This document shows, piece by piece, positions 46,477 to 59,700 of a stretch of DNA of 64,000 bases. Both the position numbers and the translations under genes were made by a program. The stretch is from NCBI GenBank assembly GCA_028023455.1, contig JAQFVV010006541.1:788734-852733 (forward strand), written 5' to 3'. The notes below the pieces were generated by a model. The model made no database searches. It was not told the origin of the DNA and saw only the letters and a program-made list of their open reading frames with translations. Every line of letters starts with the position of its first letter. Within the stretch, counting starts at the first letter, position 1. The DNA is from Epiperipatus broadwayi. Taxonomy: Eukaryota; Onychophora; Udeonychophora; Euonychophora; Peripatidae.

Positions 46477-48489
46477 ATGGTTTTAATTTCTCCTTATATG
46501 TAAAAACAAAAATACTTAATTGTAATTATTAATTAGAGAAAATATAACTTACTATTAAAAATTACAATTAAGTATTTTTGTTTTTATTATTATTATTATT
46601 ATTATTATAATAACTTTAAAATTAACTACTTGTCTATCATATACATACGTTTGTATTGGTCTTTTGATTATGTTTTTGCTATATGCATTATAAATATGAT
46701 TTATTCCTATGCTTTTCTTTTCATTATTAGTATTTCTACTTTTAACCATTTATTTATTGTGGCAATTATATTCATAATTTCTCACTTTGCTTAGACATTA
46801 TTTGTTAGGTCGTTTCTTAGGTTAGCAGTAGATAAATGGGTCACTTGTACCTGTGTAGCATGGAGCCAGTATTGCTCTGCTCATTTTAGTTTAGGCTTGT
46901 TTTTTCACCATTGCTGCCTGTAAATATTTATGTATTCTAGTTTGTGTATTATAAAAGCCATTTGTGGGAATATATTCCCTAGGCCTTATTATATATTTTA
47001 AAATGATTGAGTGTTGGGTAAATTATCGAGTTTGTATTCCGCTACTCCACGAGCTTTTTGTTATTTAAGAGTAATGCAGTTCTTGTTTATATTATATATT
47101 GTTTAAATTATTAATTATATATTAAGAAATTGCACGCTGATTTCAATGTAGATATACTTTCTTATTATATTACTAGCCCCAGATATATTTTTGGTCCATC
47201 CAGATGCACTGATGGCATTTAGTACATATCACTGAATATTAAATTCAAACTGCAGGAGGTTTTTCTTCATTTATATATTTGTGTAATTTAAATATACCAC
47301 ATACATTGTACATTTTATATGTGTATCATACCTAACTCATGTATTGATTGATATAAAAGTTTTTTTTAGTCTATTTTATTGTAAATCACAGTAAATAAGT
47401 TATATATTTTTTGTTTTGTCAAATTATAAATTTATATATATATATAGTCTTTGTAATAAATATTTATTTTATTCTTTAATTACATTTCTGTGTCCAATGC
47501 CATATGTCACATCCATATACCAGAAAATCAATTCAAATAGTAAAAGTGCTTAAAGTATATATAAGAGTACATATTATTTTCAAATTGTCACATTGATACA
47601 ATTTATGCAATCTATAATATATGCAATTAGATTTATATAAGATCACTTTATTGATGTTGTTGTTTTCAGAATAATTAATAATGTGTTTGGTGCAACAAAT
47701 TTCTCTTTTACCTACTGCATCACTTTAGCTTTGCTATTGTTCGATAGTTACTTTACATTTTAAAAAAGCTTGATTCTATTTAGCTGCTGACATAAGAACC
47801 AAAATAAAAGTTAATTTTTGCCATCCAATATTATGTTTAAACCCATCTCTAGATAAATTTGTACTATGTTATAAAAGAAGAATGTGTTGATAAGACACTA
47901 AAAAAATAAGAATCTCATTGTTATGATTGCTGCTAAATAATTTAAAAAAACCAAAATTATTTTATTATTATAAATTATCATTGCAAAGCTAGTATTTTTT
48001 ATAACTGAATTATTTAATATTTAGGAACCCTGAATCATTATTAGTATTATTTATTATTATTGTTTAGGGAATGCAATTAAGACTTACCAATCAACTAACT
48101 ATTCATCTATCTATATCTTATAAATAATTCATTAGTTATATGTATTTAGTCCATTAGAGAATTTATTTACTTATTGTTTACTTAGTCCTGTAAGAGAACA
48201 TATCTTAGATTATATGTTTATTTGATGCTTTAGAGAACTTATATAAATCCAGACCTGTGTTTAGACCTATATTTTATTTTATGGTTACATGGTCATTCTT
48301 GGGATGGTGCAGTTCATGGATTTTGGTTTTTAACCCTTCCAGATTTCCATACACAATTTTACATTTTTTTTTTACTAATTTGCTGACTAGTGAGAATTTT
48401 TGAAGCATTATATTGTAATATTCATATTTTCCTATATACATTATAATATAAAATTTTAGTCAAAAAAATTTAATAGATGGCAAGAAAAT
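44803..48489. other. Non-coding stretch with (TTA)n and a small hairpin
   Basis: No gene recognised. (ATT)n at about 46441-46474 and (TTA)n at about 46583-46610 flank an inverted pair, AACAAAAATACTTAATTGTA (46504) with its complement (46561-46582). A frame at 46213-46503 runs into the microsatellite and is taken as chance. A TATAAAAGCC near 46947 is a possible TATA box without other support. Confidence 0.5.
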
Positions 48490-49190
48490 AAAAAAATTCC
48501 GCTAAACAAAAGAATTAAGCTCCACCCTGACAAGTATATCTATTGTAATATGGCAGGGTTGTCATCTGTTGTAATTTTTATGATATTGTTTAAAGAAAAT
48601 GCTTTGAATAACCAAAAACATGTTCATTTGTGAATTTATTACAATATTAGATATTTTTTATACAATAATTTACACAATTTTTATTACATATCAAACATAT
48701 AAATTATTAACAACTTATTTTGAATGGAAATGATTTATTTTCAAAAATAGAATGTTATATTAGCAGCCAATGCAAATATGGCCTAAAGCTATTTACAAGC
48801 TTAGCTTTCTATGTAACTAATCTAATTATAATAATGAGTTTGAAAAAATCATTGGTTTGCAATAAATATTGAAAAATGTCAACATTTTAAAGCATATTTT
48901 GTTAGATATAACAGGAATAAATAAATATTCATTCATATTTTTAAAAATAATCAGAAATAATGAAGATTTTGTTGATTTTGTAAAATGAAAATAACCTTTC
49001 TAAGAATGATGATGTGTATGTAATCTTTTTGTTTTGATTACAATCTCATTTTTTATATATTTATAGAAAAAAATGCAACATTTAAAATTTATTTCAGTAG
49101 TAAACAAAAATATCTATCAAATGAAGTCAAATTTATTATTTTTTTATAAGTAATAATGGTTTAATCTTAAATTTTATGTTGAGTGTGAAA
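48490..49190 (-). repeat. Family X, copy C (inverted)
   Basis: Reverse complement of the 12620-13176 plus 16343-16460 flank sequence (for example AGAAAGCTAAG, AATATAACATTCTATTTTTG, CATTTGATAGATATTTTTGT). It lacks the LINE. Shows that the unit flank belongs to a repeat family older than the duplication. Confidence 0.78.
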
Positions 49191-50347
49191 ACTAAGATAA
49201 AGTTGAAATCTGATGGAATGCAAAAAAGTTATCCAAGATATATTGAGATAGAGCTTTGATATCTCAATATTTAATTTAAGCACACAATGTTGCTCAAAAA
49301 TAAGCTCAATTCCAGTTTTAAGTTTTGTTTTGTAGGTGTGATATTATAGATATATATATACACATTAATAAATTTATGTTTATAATATTGGTCCAGTTTA
49401 TTTAGTTATAAAAAATGTTAAAATGTATACTTTGTAGCTGAAATTTGTTATCAATCTGTGAAAGATTTTTTTTATATTACATGAACTATACTTAAACTTA
49501 AAATTTTATTGATTCCAAATTAGTTCATTTGTTTTAATGAAAACATTTATGAAAATCAATTTTTTTATTAAGTAAGTATTGCTATTTATTTTAAAATATT
49601 GTTATCTGTAAAACATCAGAAAATCTAATTTAAAAAATTTCATATATCTATTAATTCAAAATTTCTGCCTTTCCTAGATTTAAAATTATAATCATTGGTT
49701 TGCTAATTAAAATAAATGATTGAAATTATTGAATGGGCTAATCAATTAATTTTCAGTCCATAAAATACTAACTGAAAATTATATTATCATACTCTATTTT
49801 CATTCTTATTCTGGTTTCTACACTGCAGTATGCATTTGTTTCAGTCAGTTGTACAATCTAATTTTCAAAAGTTATTCTGTTTGTATTTTAACTACCTGAT
49901 ATATGATGAATTCAGAACACTTTCCAGTGATTGTGTTTAAAAGCATGTGCTGCTAAAGGAAAATGAACTCCACTCTCCAGCATGAACTTATTGATATCAT
50001 ATTTTAGTCTTGCCTGCTAAATGACAAACATAATAAGCCAACTGTTATTATTGAAGAGACTAGAAAAATGTACTTCTTCTTACCTAATGAAGCAATTTTA
50101 AGACAAACTCTAATATCTGATCAATGAAATGAAAGAAGATGCAGGAACTAATATGTAACTACCTGCATATATATATATACATTTATATAAATCAATCTAA
50201 TTTTACTTTTCCAGACAATAATAGCTCTTGACCAATTCTGCTATGGATTCAAGGTAAATCTTTTTTAATAAACTGTTTTGTTAAAAGATTATGACTCAGT
50301 TAGTGATATATAAGAAAATGTGTAATTTTATATTTCTAAGTTTATTT
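49191..50347. other. AT-rich non-coding stretch
   Basis: Nothing recognised. Confidence 0.5.
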
Positions 50348-50447
50348 ATTGTTTAATGTTATATATATATATATATATTGTAACGGTCAAAACATATTGT
50401 TTAATGTTATATATATATATATATATTGTAACGGTCAAAACATGTCT
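50348..50447. repeat. Tandem duplication of an (AT)n-TGTAACGG joint
   Basis: A unit of about 48 bp, ATTGTTTAATGTT-(AT)n-TGTAACGGTCAAAACAT, is present twice. Same architecture as 44703-44802 but different flanking sequence. Confidence 0.9.
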
Positions 50448-52951
50448 ATCTGGCTATCACACTGCAGAATTTAAACCCGGGACATAGAACTCAACACTAG
50501 GAGGGTTACCTCCCAGCAATCCCAAGTTCAAATCCAAAGTCTGAACTCCACAATGCCCTCTATGTGATAACACATTTGATGCTACTAATAGTATAATTTC
50601 ATGCCGTTGATCAGGGAGAAAACAAAAGATGCTAAATCTAAAATAGCCCTAGGTTCATTTAACAATAACTTATAGATGTGCCCAAGATAAGTCTAATGTG
50701 CTATGTAATTTATATTGCACCCCAAATAAATAAAGAAAAAAATAAATTTACAAATAATATTTTAATAATTAGATGTAGAAAATAGTTTAGCTATATAAAT
50801 TGGATAGCTATATACATAAATAACAAGATGGCTGATACCTCGTACTTGGGTTCATTTAGATAACGTGTCTAAAATACAGTGACATGGTAGTTATATGTGA
50901 GTCACATAAAGTCTAACAGAATTTGAATATTCTAAAATTATCTATAATTGGAATCTTAAATGGAGACCGAGAGTCGCTCGCGAAGTGATTAACTAAATTA
51001 GAAGATCAAGCTATACTGAACGGACTTAAAATTCATTTAAATAATAGAATTCTTTTAATGTAATTACTAAGGAAATGTACGGTGGTGCCAGCGATATAAT
51101 GCTGAGGAAGGGGTGCAGTTTCTGAGTATGCAACTTTATAAAATATGAAGAAAAGGTCTTGGCTTTGGATAGGCATTTCACCTTTTATTTGGGGGCATCT
51201 CTAGCCCACTCACAGCTCAAGCCTAGCCCGCACCCAGGAGCTTTGTAACTGTGGGGATGTATGCAAAATAATTCCCATGTGCCATTATAGCACAGTAATG
51301 GGAACCATGGAGTAAAATAAGGGGAACAGATTTAACCAATGATGACCTTTGCCAATGGTAAGGTTCCAGCACCTAAGCATATTCACTAGCAACACAGTTA
51401 AATTTTAAAATACTTAGTAAAACAAAGGGCAATTTATTAAGGAATAGAAATAGCTCACTCTCAAATTTCATATTTTTAATGGCTAGCAGACTCTCAACAA
51501 AGCTTAGAGAAATAAATACTTATTCTAACAAAATTTATGATACATAAGAACTACTTTTAAATATATATAAATGATGGGAGGGGGGAAATGCGTGTTTGCG
51601 GTTTAAATAAACTAAGATGGCAACCACGCATTTTAACTTCCCTACGTAACTCGTATTTGCCTAAAGAAATTAATGAGATATTTATTACAATACATTTAAA
51701 TAAGACATTTACAAATATATATATATAAAATCAACCCAAGCACAAGTTCAGCATGCATTAGAAAAAAACACTTGAATAAATACATATTAAGAAATATACA
51801 AAATTTATTAGCTATATAGCATGAAGGTTTTCTGAGTCTTGGGTTGATTTTAATTACCTCGTTCTTTCCAATCCATCTGTGGGAATTTCCAAATTTGTAA
51901 CAATGTTCTTAAGCAAATTATGATTCTCCTTGGTTTTTTGTTCCGCAGCAGCAGTTAGTAGATTTCAGGAGCAGCATTTCTTTGGGCTGGTTCAGTTGGG
52001 CTTGATGATATGGTGACAGGACATTGGATGGTGAATGATGGATGGCCAAGGCACTGGCTCCCAAGGGAAAACAGCCTGCTCCCCTTTATCCCACCATTCT
52101 AAGGTTATACAATTTTAAAACTTGTTTTAAACTAACAAACAAGCTGGTCAGTCCGATAACGCAAATAAAAGCTATTAGAAAATCAATTTCAAATTACAGA
52201 AAATATAACTTCTGCTGTCATAATATCAGGCAGATTAATTAATAACTCTATAATAATCTAATACAATCAATCATCCCTATTTATATGCTCTCCCTGATTA
52301 CAATCTAACCCTGCGGTGATAAAATCCGTTCATTAAGTTATTAATACATTTGAAAACACGGTCTGCATTTTTTAATTAAAATCTGTTCATAAACAGTTTT
52401 AATCTTATCAAATCTACTAGTAAAACTGGTTAAAATTAGCCACTATTGTTCTTTCCCTACCCTCACTGATTTAAAAGAAAATGGCATGTTTTTGAAAACT
52501 AAATAACACTTTACACTTCTAAAACTCTCTTTTTGAATTTAATTTCCAGAAATATTTATCAGTGATATTATTTTATTAAATGAAAATAATTATAGCAAAA
52601 TAACATCACAAAATAAATTGATTCAAAACAACAACTTTTAAACAAAATATTTTCATAAATTTTAAATATTATCACAGTATGTGTGTATATGAGAATATGT
52701 GACTTACTTTAACTGAACAAGCATATACATAATATATACTCGATGGTTTGAAAATAAAACTGTTTAAAAACAATTTTAATTATTATAAAACCCCGGGCAC
52801 CCCCTTAGACATATAAACTTAGGCGGGATTTCAGTAAATACACCCAGTACACACACAATACAATAAAATTAGGGTTTTAAATAAGGCATGAGGGTAGGAA
52901 GCAGGAAGGCAAGGTGAAACTAAGATTGGTAGGGCATATCTTACTGTTTCA
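50379..52951. mobile_element. G+C-richer insertion of unknown class, TG...CA ends in (AT)n
   Basis: Starts TGTAACGG after (AT)n and plausibly ends CTGTTTCA at 52951 before ATATATATATG. It is richer in G+C and CpG than its surroundings (for example 50950-51640 and 52780-52930). Between lie short repeat-like passages but no ORF above about 70 codons. Near 50515-50550 a TCCCAAGTTCAAATCC resembles a tRNA-derived B box. TG/CA ends would suit an LTR or a solo LTR-like element, but the length and the lack of coding sequence leave this open. Confidence 0.4.
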
Positions 52952-55436
52952 ATATATATATGTTTCATGTATTATATATTTTTGATTATCTTAGCATTTC
53001 TATTTTCAAGTCCTAGTATAATTGAAAGTTGATAATTTTAGTTGACTAAAGTGATCTTGAATAATGTATAAACAATTATAATTACTCTATTAAATAAAAT
53101 TATTACTTTTGTAGATGTTCTCTTAACATCTTAAATATAATTTTAATAAAGTGACTCATATCAAATTTTCAATTGTAATGTACTCTCAATGCATATAATT
53201 AAGATAACTTATAATAAACTTTATGTTATTCAGATTTCTGAAAATGTGTGGATGATGATGAAAAAACTAGAAAAATTTATTCAACAATAAAATAATATTT
53301 ATTTTAACATTAAACATATAAAAAATAACAACTCTGTTATCTTACAGTTTCATTAAGAAGTTTCTCCACATAATTTAAACAAAACTTGGAAATGTCAGAA
53401 AATTGCAGTTTACAATTTTATTCACACACAAATAACAAATAATATGGTTGACTAATAGAATTTTCTATGTGACAATCTTGCTATTATAGTGATCCCAATA
53501 AATGTATTTAACACCTTTTATAAACCATAAACCTCTTAATCCAGTGGTGAGATTGATTACTGAAGAAGATGCATGCTATTTATTAATGCCATATATAATT
53601 TTAAAATGTTAAACATTAAATATTTATTGGATTTAAATCTTGAGGTACTGGGAAAGCACAGTTACAGGACCTACACATCAAACAATATAACCTATACTAA
53701 GATATACTAAGAATGCAGCAATATGTAAGAGTGGCATTCCTCAATACTTATGAAAAACATCAATTGCCAGAATAAAGTATTGGTAATACACTACACATGG
53801 CTTTATACAAAATACACTACAAACAAAATTCACTTTATGAATGATAATGTAAAGACAAAATTAAATGATGGCATGACCTCAAAGGAAAAATGCAACTACA
53901 TCTAAGAGAACTAAATGAAGTAGATTTTAATCTCGTCATATAAATGATGAGAATGAACCATCAGAGAACAATAATAATAAATGGAATTTTATTTAAATAA
54001 AGCAATATATGCTTATATAACAACTAAATAACTATAATTCATTAAAATATATCACAATATAAAAGAGGATTGGCTACAATCTCTATTAAAATATGCTAAC
54101 AAAATAAAAACAAATATGCCACACTCTATTAAAATACACTGAATAAAATAAGATATTCATAAAACAAGGGAGAGATAAATACTACTATCACTTAAATCAA
54201 TAAAACAACTAACTAATATGTAAAACTAATAAATGGATAATTAATGCTAAATATAGATTAATAAAATTAGGCATAACAGCATAAGCATATACATTTAAAA
54301 ATAAGTAACTTTATAAAAAAGACATATGTGATTCTTTTAAAATATAGTATTATCAAATGATAATATTATGAAAACTTTTACAATATAATTTATCAATACC
54401 ATATAAAATTGAATATAAAATAATAGCATTTTAAGCAAGAAATATGAATGTTAAAACTAAAAACTAAACCCTTTACCAATTACAAAAATAAAATACTTCA
54501 CTTTGCTTTCAATCATTTAGCAATATATAGTCAATAAAGTAAATAAATTTCTGAAGACATTGAAGATATCCAGCTTACAATAACACAACATAATTGAGTT
54601 GTACTAAGAGTACTTCACACTAAAATTTAGCATAAAATATTTGTAAATGGTAGCAGAAACATGTGTGGCCATTTAAATGAATGCAAATATTTCATGGATG
54701 AAAGCTATAATAATAATATTACTTATTTCATATTTTAATATAATGCTATTTAACTTTTCCATTCTTTGAAACAACTTTATTAATGATAGGCATACGGAGC
54801 AATTCTTTTCTTATCTTTCTATAATAGAGCACTTTATCAAATAACAATGATGAGAGAAAGAGAGAGAGCAGTCTTTTGTAATTACCACAAGATAATTCCT
54901 AATAAACTTGGCCGAGGATAATAATCCAGAAACATTCATAATTTTCCTCCAATATTCTACAAATATTATATTGGAAAATACTTGACAGAGCATTATAAGT
55001 TTCATGAAACAATAAAAGTCACTTATTTTAATTTCCACAGAGTGAAGATAAATATATTTATTTTCCCTAATATGAAATAGACTTAAGTATCTTATAGAAA
55101 GTAAAATTATTTTATGCCACTACTATGAACAATAATAAATGTCTATTAAAAATAACAGCACAAATAATTATGTGTCGGAATAATATATGTTGAATAAATT
55201 AAATGTTTTTCTTTTGAAATATATGCAACTTCATATGAGACATTTATATAATATTTTTTATTATAATGTAGATTTAATATCTGGAATTTAAAATTTTCTC
55301 ATTTAAAATGAAACAAACCCTGAAATAACTAGCTTTTAAGAGATAAAGATTTTAATACATTTTCAAATAAATATTTCTCAAAACAATTATAATAACTGAC
55401 ATACAGGCTTATTATATACCTGTATCAATGTATGTA
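52952..55436. other. AT-rich non-coding stretch
   Basis: No gene recognised. Confidence 0.5.
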
Positions 55437-55613
55437 ATATATAGGATACATGAGCACAGACTTTCACATGACCCACCACTCCCCACTCTATCTCATAACA
55501 CTGATACACTTGAAGATGTACATGTCGAAAAGAAATAATCACCAATATATGTATTTCATGCTAGTGGAGAGTGTTGGGTCATGTTAAGGTCTGTATTCAT
55601 ATACCCTATATAT
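55437..55613. repeat. Fold-back repeat with 50-bp arms
   Basis: Left arm 55437-55487 (GACTTTCACATGACCCACC) and right arm 55563-55613 (GGGTCATGTTAAGGTC) are imperfect inverted copies. The loop contains CTGATACACTTGAAGATG followed by TACATGTCGAAA, which recalls the hammerhead-like core at 39210, but more weakly. Confidence 0.7.
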
Positions 55614-58281
55614 CAAAACAATTATGTAATTCAAAGTCATTTTTGATTAATAATTTAGAGGTATGTTTAATTAAACTTGAAATATCAGCTATTATTTATA
55701 CTAATATTACAATTAATTAAAGTTCTTACATAACAAAAATGAAAACAACTATATTTTAAAGTCCAATGAAGTATGGAATTCAAATAATAATTTAAAGATT
55801 GTAGAATACTTAGCAAGCATTTCCATAATATCTTTTGTAATGCAAAGCTTGAGCATTTGAGCCTAGATGAGGCTAGTTTTCTAGAAACTCATTATTTTAA
55901 CTTTTAAGAAAATAATATTATTTAAAAGAAAATTAAAACTTAACAAATTAAAACAAGTGATTCTTAACAAGCAAGAAAGTAAGTATCTGATTGCTTGATT
56001 GCCCAAAACTTATGTATAATGTAAGTCATGTAACTATTTTTTAATTGATAAAATTGACATTTTAATTTACTCTCATTTGATCTCCATTAATTTCAGTTCA
56101 CAAACTTATCAATTTCTTAGGATAGCTTCTAAAAATAAACTCATTTGCATATGTTAGAGCTTTCTGTAAAAATTATGTCTAATAATTATTACATTTTTTT
56201 TTTCAAAACCAAATTATTTTAGAAAACTAATTATTATAATAAATAGAAATTATATTACATAATAAAAATTACATTATTTTAAATAATATCACTTATAATA
56301 TTTTACTTTAAACTCATTTTTAACTCTCTGTTTAGCACAGGTGGCAATACTGTATGGAGAGTTTTGCTCTGTTTAATTCAGAATATTTTTAAATTGTTGT
56401 TAAAATAAAGATATTCATGAATAATTTTAATATTAACTCAAACAAGGAAGTTTTTAAGGTACTACAGTTTACAATCAATGCATTCACTCATTAATTAATG
56501 CATTATTTAATAAAAAGATTTCTAGCTTTACTTTAAGCAATTAAATTTGAAACTAATAACAATATTTTTATATTATAATTAAGATTGCATAAGGTGCGTT
56601 AACAATTAATTTAAACATTAGCAACACAGTTTTAAAGGTTTGAGCATGGTTTACAAGTTTTTACACAAATATTAAATCTTTAAGACACTTTAATGATTAA
56701 ACTAAGATGGTTTTAATCTTATTATTTCACAATTAACTTAACACTTTAGGTTAATAATATCCCTAAAACTAAGCAGTTAAAGTTAGAAAGAGATACTTTT
56801 GGAATTAAAAGATAATAAACAGGCTACTAAAATTACTTTTGAAGTTATAAAAGTTATAAAAAAATGATAAATTGGCTTGTTACATAGCTAAACATAGAAC
56901 TATTAAGCAGTTATAAAGTTTAAATATCACAAAAATTAAACTACTGAAAAAAGTTTTTTTTTAATTTTAGACTACTACATACCTCAAAATTTAGTTTCAA
57001 GTGAAAGATAAATGTGACAACATATATATTGTAATTAAAACAAATCTGGTAGCAGTTCAAATTAGTTATATTATAAAGCTATATAAAAAAATTGTTTAAT
57101 AAAGAACTTTTATAAATTGAGAAATAAATATATAAACTGCCTAAAAAATTAAAATGAAAATTAATTTATGCATTTAATCATATTAAATATTTTATATATC
57201 TACTTTATAATATATGAGAAACAAAAAATAATAAATCACAATATAAATCAGGAAAGAAAAACTGATTTCGATATGCACAATATGTTTGAATTGTGTAATT
57301 TATAAAAAATGTAAAGATTTTTGAACCCTATTTGATCTGACTTCTAAATGGAAGTTTAAATAAAAACAAATGGTCAATTCTTAAAGTAAATTTGATAAAA
57401 AATCTAAAAATGTTATTGAAAATAATGAGTTAATTTAAAAAAGTTATCAAATTTTAATATCAGCAATAACTTTTTCTTTTTTTTCAATCACTAACTAATG
57501 TAAATAAAGAAAGAGAGTCAGAAAGAAAAAAAAATCTTTCATTTATATATCAAATTATGATATAATATCTGTAAATTAGTAAAGAAAATAAAGAAAATAT
57601 TTTCCAAAAACACATGTTGTAAAGAAACAAAAGTCAAATATTGTAATTAACTGCTGATGAATCTGTTGTTTGGAAACATGCTCTTGAATAACATGTCAGG
57701 TATAAATAGGACTGAAACAAGCAACTAAAGTAGTATATCTCAGTCCAGGAAGTCCAGATACTCTAATTTATTTGAAAATTCAACTCAAAGAACACTGTTG
57801 CAGTGATCCAATACAAAGAAGATAAAAAAAGTCATTAAAACTGTTTTCAACTATAACTTGGAAATCTGTATTTTTCTGTTTCATGATATCTTTCAATACT
57901 TTATTTATAACAGCAAATATGATGACTATGTAACAGAAGTATGTATGGTTAGGTATTCAAAAACCACCCTAGCAGAATACCCAGAAATGCAACCAGATGC
58001 AGAAACAAATAAACTTTCCTAAAACCAGACAATGTCTGCTGGTTTAACAAGAGGATGCTGTAATAATGATTCAAGACCTATTGATACTATACACTATCTA
58101 ATATTTTCATTGCTGCTGTATTTTCAATTTAACATTAGCAGTATACCAAGATGATAACTACCATCTTTGGAGGAACTAATGAAAACATCTGGAAATATAT
58201 TAGAAAAAAATAATATCAGCAAAAACATGTTTTGGAACTGTTTGATTATTTTAGGTGGTAAGGTGTTATCATTGTATACAT
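55614..58281. other. AT-rich non-coding stretch; MITE end near 56338
   Basis: No gene recognised. GGCAATACTGTATGGAGAG at about 56342-56360, followed by TTTTGC, matches the terminal arm of the fold-back MITE family, so a decayed copy ends here. Confidence 0.45.
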
Positions 58282-58615
58282 TCATCATCATCATCAACCA
58301 TTATCAATCCTCTGCAGGATGAAGGTATCTCCAAGTTTAATACATCTTCTCCGATATTTAGCTTCTCTTCTCCACAACACCCCTGCACATTTTCTTATTT
58401 CATCCTTCCATCTCACATGTGGTCTCTTTCTGGGTCTTTTACAATCTCTTGGAATCCAGTTTAAAATTTCAATTGTCCATCTATTATCATCTCTTCTAGC
58501 AATATGTCCAGCCCAACTCCATTTCAATCTTTTAATTTTTTTAATAAGGTCAGTAACACCTGTTTGTTGTCTTACCCATACATTGCGTTTTCGATCTCTT
58601 CTTGTTACTCACAAC
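58282..58615 (-). pseudogene. RTE LINE 3' fragment
   Basis: Minus-strand 3' end of the RTE family. Open for 77 codons (58294-58527) with WAGHIARRDDNRW, DCKRPRKRPHVRW and ending RIDNG-stop; upstream, a frame break and then the RR-R-RNV block to about 58615, where it is truncated. The tail on the plus strand is (ATC)n at 58281-58294. The best-preserved of the four fragments. Confidence 0.88.
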
Positions 58616-59700
58616 ATTAAATCTAAAATATTTTTTAATTATTTTATTATCTTTAATATTTTGTAAATCTAGTGATAGTTGTAAGTACAAAAGCAACAGT
58701 ATAAAATATTCATTGATAATGAATTATTTTTCTATTGACTTACTAAGTTTGTGTTTGCCTATCTAACTCAATCCAAACATTATGATTTTAATATTAATAA
58801 TAATATCCATAACCCTAAAAAATCATGCCATCCACAGGAGGAGATGCAGGGATGGCACTAATAATTTAGAAATCATGATGATCAGGTGCTAATAACTTTT
58901 CCAAAAACTTCCTAGTGCGAGAGTTTGGCACAAATGATTTGCTTTTATTTACTTTATTTTAATTGAAATTGTAAAACAAATATAATACTTTTGAGATAAC
59001 TAGTACATTGTTATAAATTACCACCATCTCATTGGTTAATATTATTATATATACAGTATTTGAATTGAATCATTTTTTTTAAAAAAATTCATTAACCATT
59101 CAACATTCATGTAATATAAATATTTATTTGAAATCAGAAATTTACTGCTACAAACACATAGAGATAACTACTGTTAAACTTTAATACGTACAGGAATATA
59201 TAAGGACCCATACAGTCCATTCTTCAACAGTTCACATTAGAACTATTAGTTTTACCCTGCTAGAATACTCTTCTAGATAGTAGCAGAAGGTGTATATCCC
59301 ATTACTTAAATCAGTAAATATTGTAAATATGTGTATATATATTCTATAATAAATATATATTATTGAAACATATGCATATTCATTTGTATTTATATGTGTA
59401 ATCCAGATTACAAAATAAAAAAAACTTTTTTTTTTCTACAACTGGAAAAAAAGATTCAAAGAACAAAATTTTGTTCCCATGGTCATTAGATTTTGTCATC
59501 ATTCAGAAAAATAGACCACAAACATTACTGGCATGACAATAATATTTTGTAAAATCTATGGAGAGTGGTTACTCTTAGATTAAAGAAAGAAACTCATCTC
59601 AGTGGGTTGATAGATTTTGTTTTTATCTGAAATTGAACAGTAGGTCATCAAATAAACATTAAAATATCATTCTGAGTGGTGACTCACATAAATTAAAATA
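58616..59700. other. AT-rich non-coding stretch
   Basis: No gene recognised. Confidence 0.5.

Noticed and set aside
46213-46503. 96-codon open frame with hydrophobic content
   Set aside because: It runs into an ATT microsatellite (poly-Ile) and shows no conserved motif; probably chance in AT-rich DNA.
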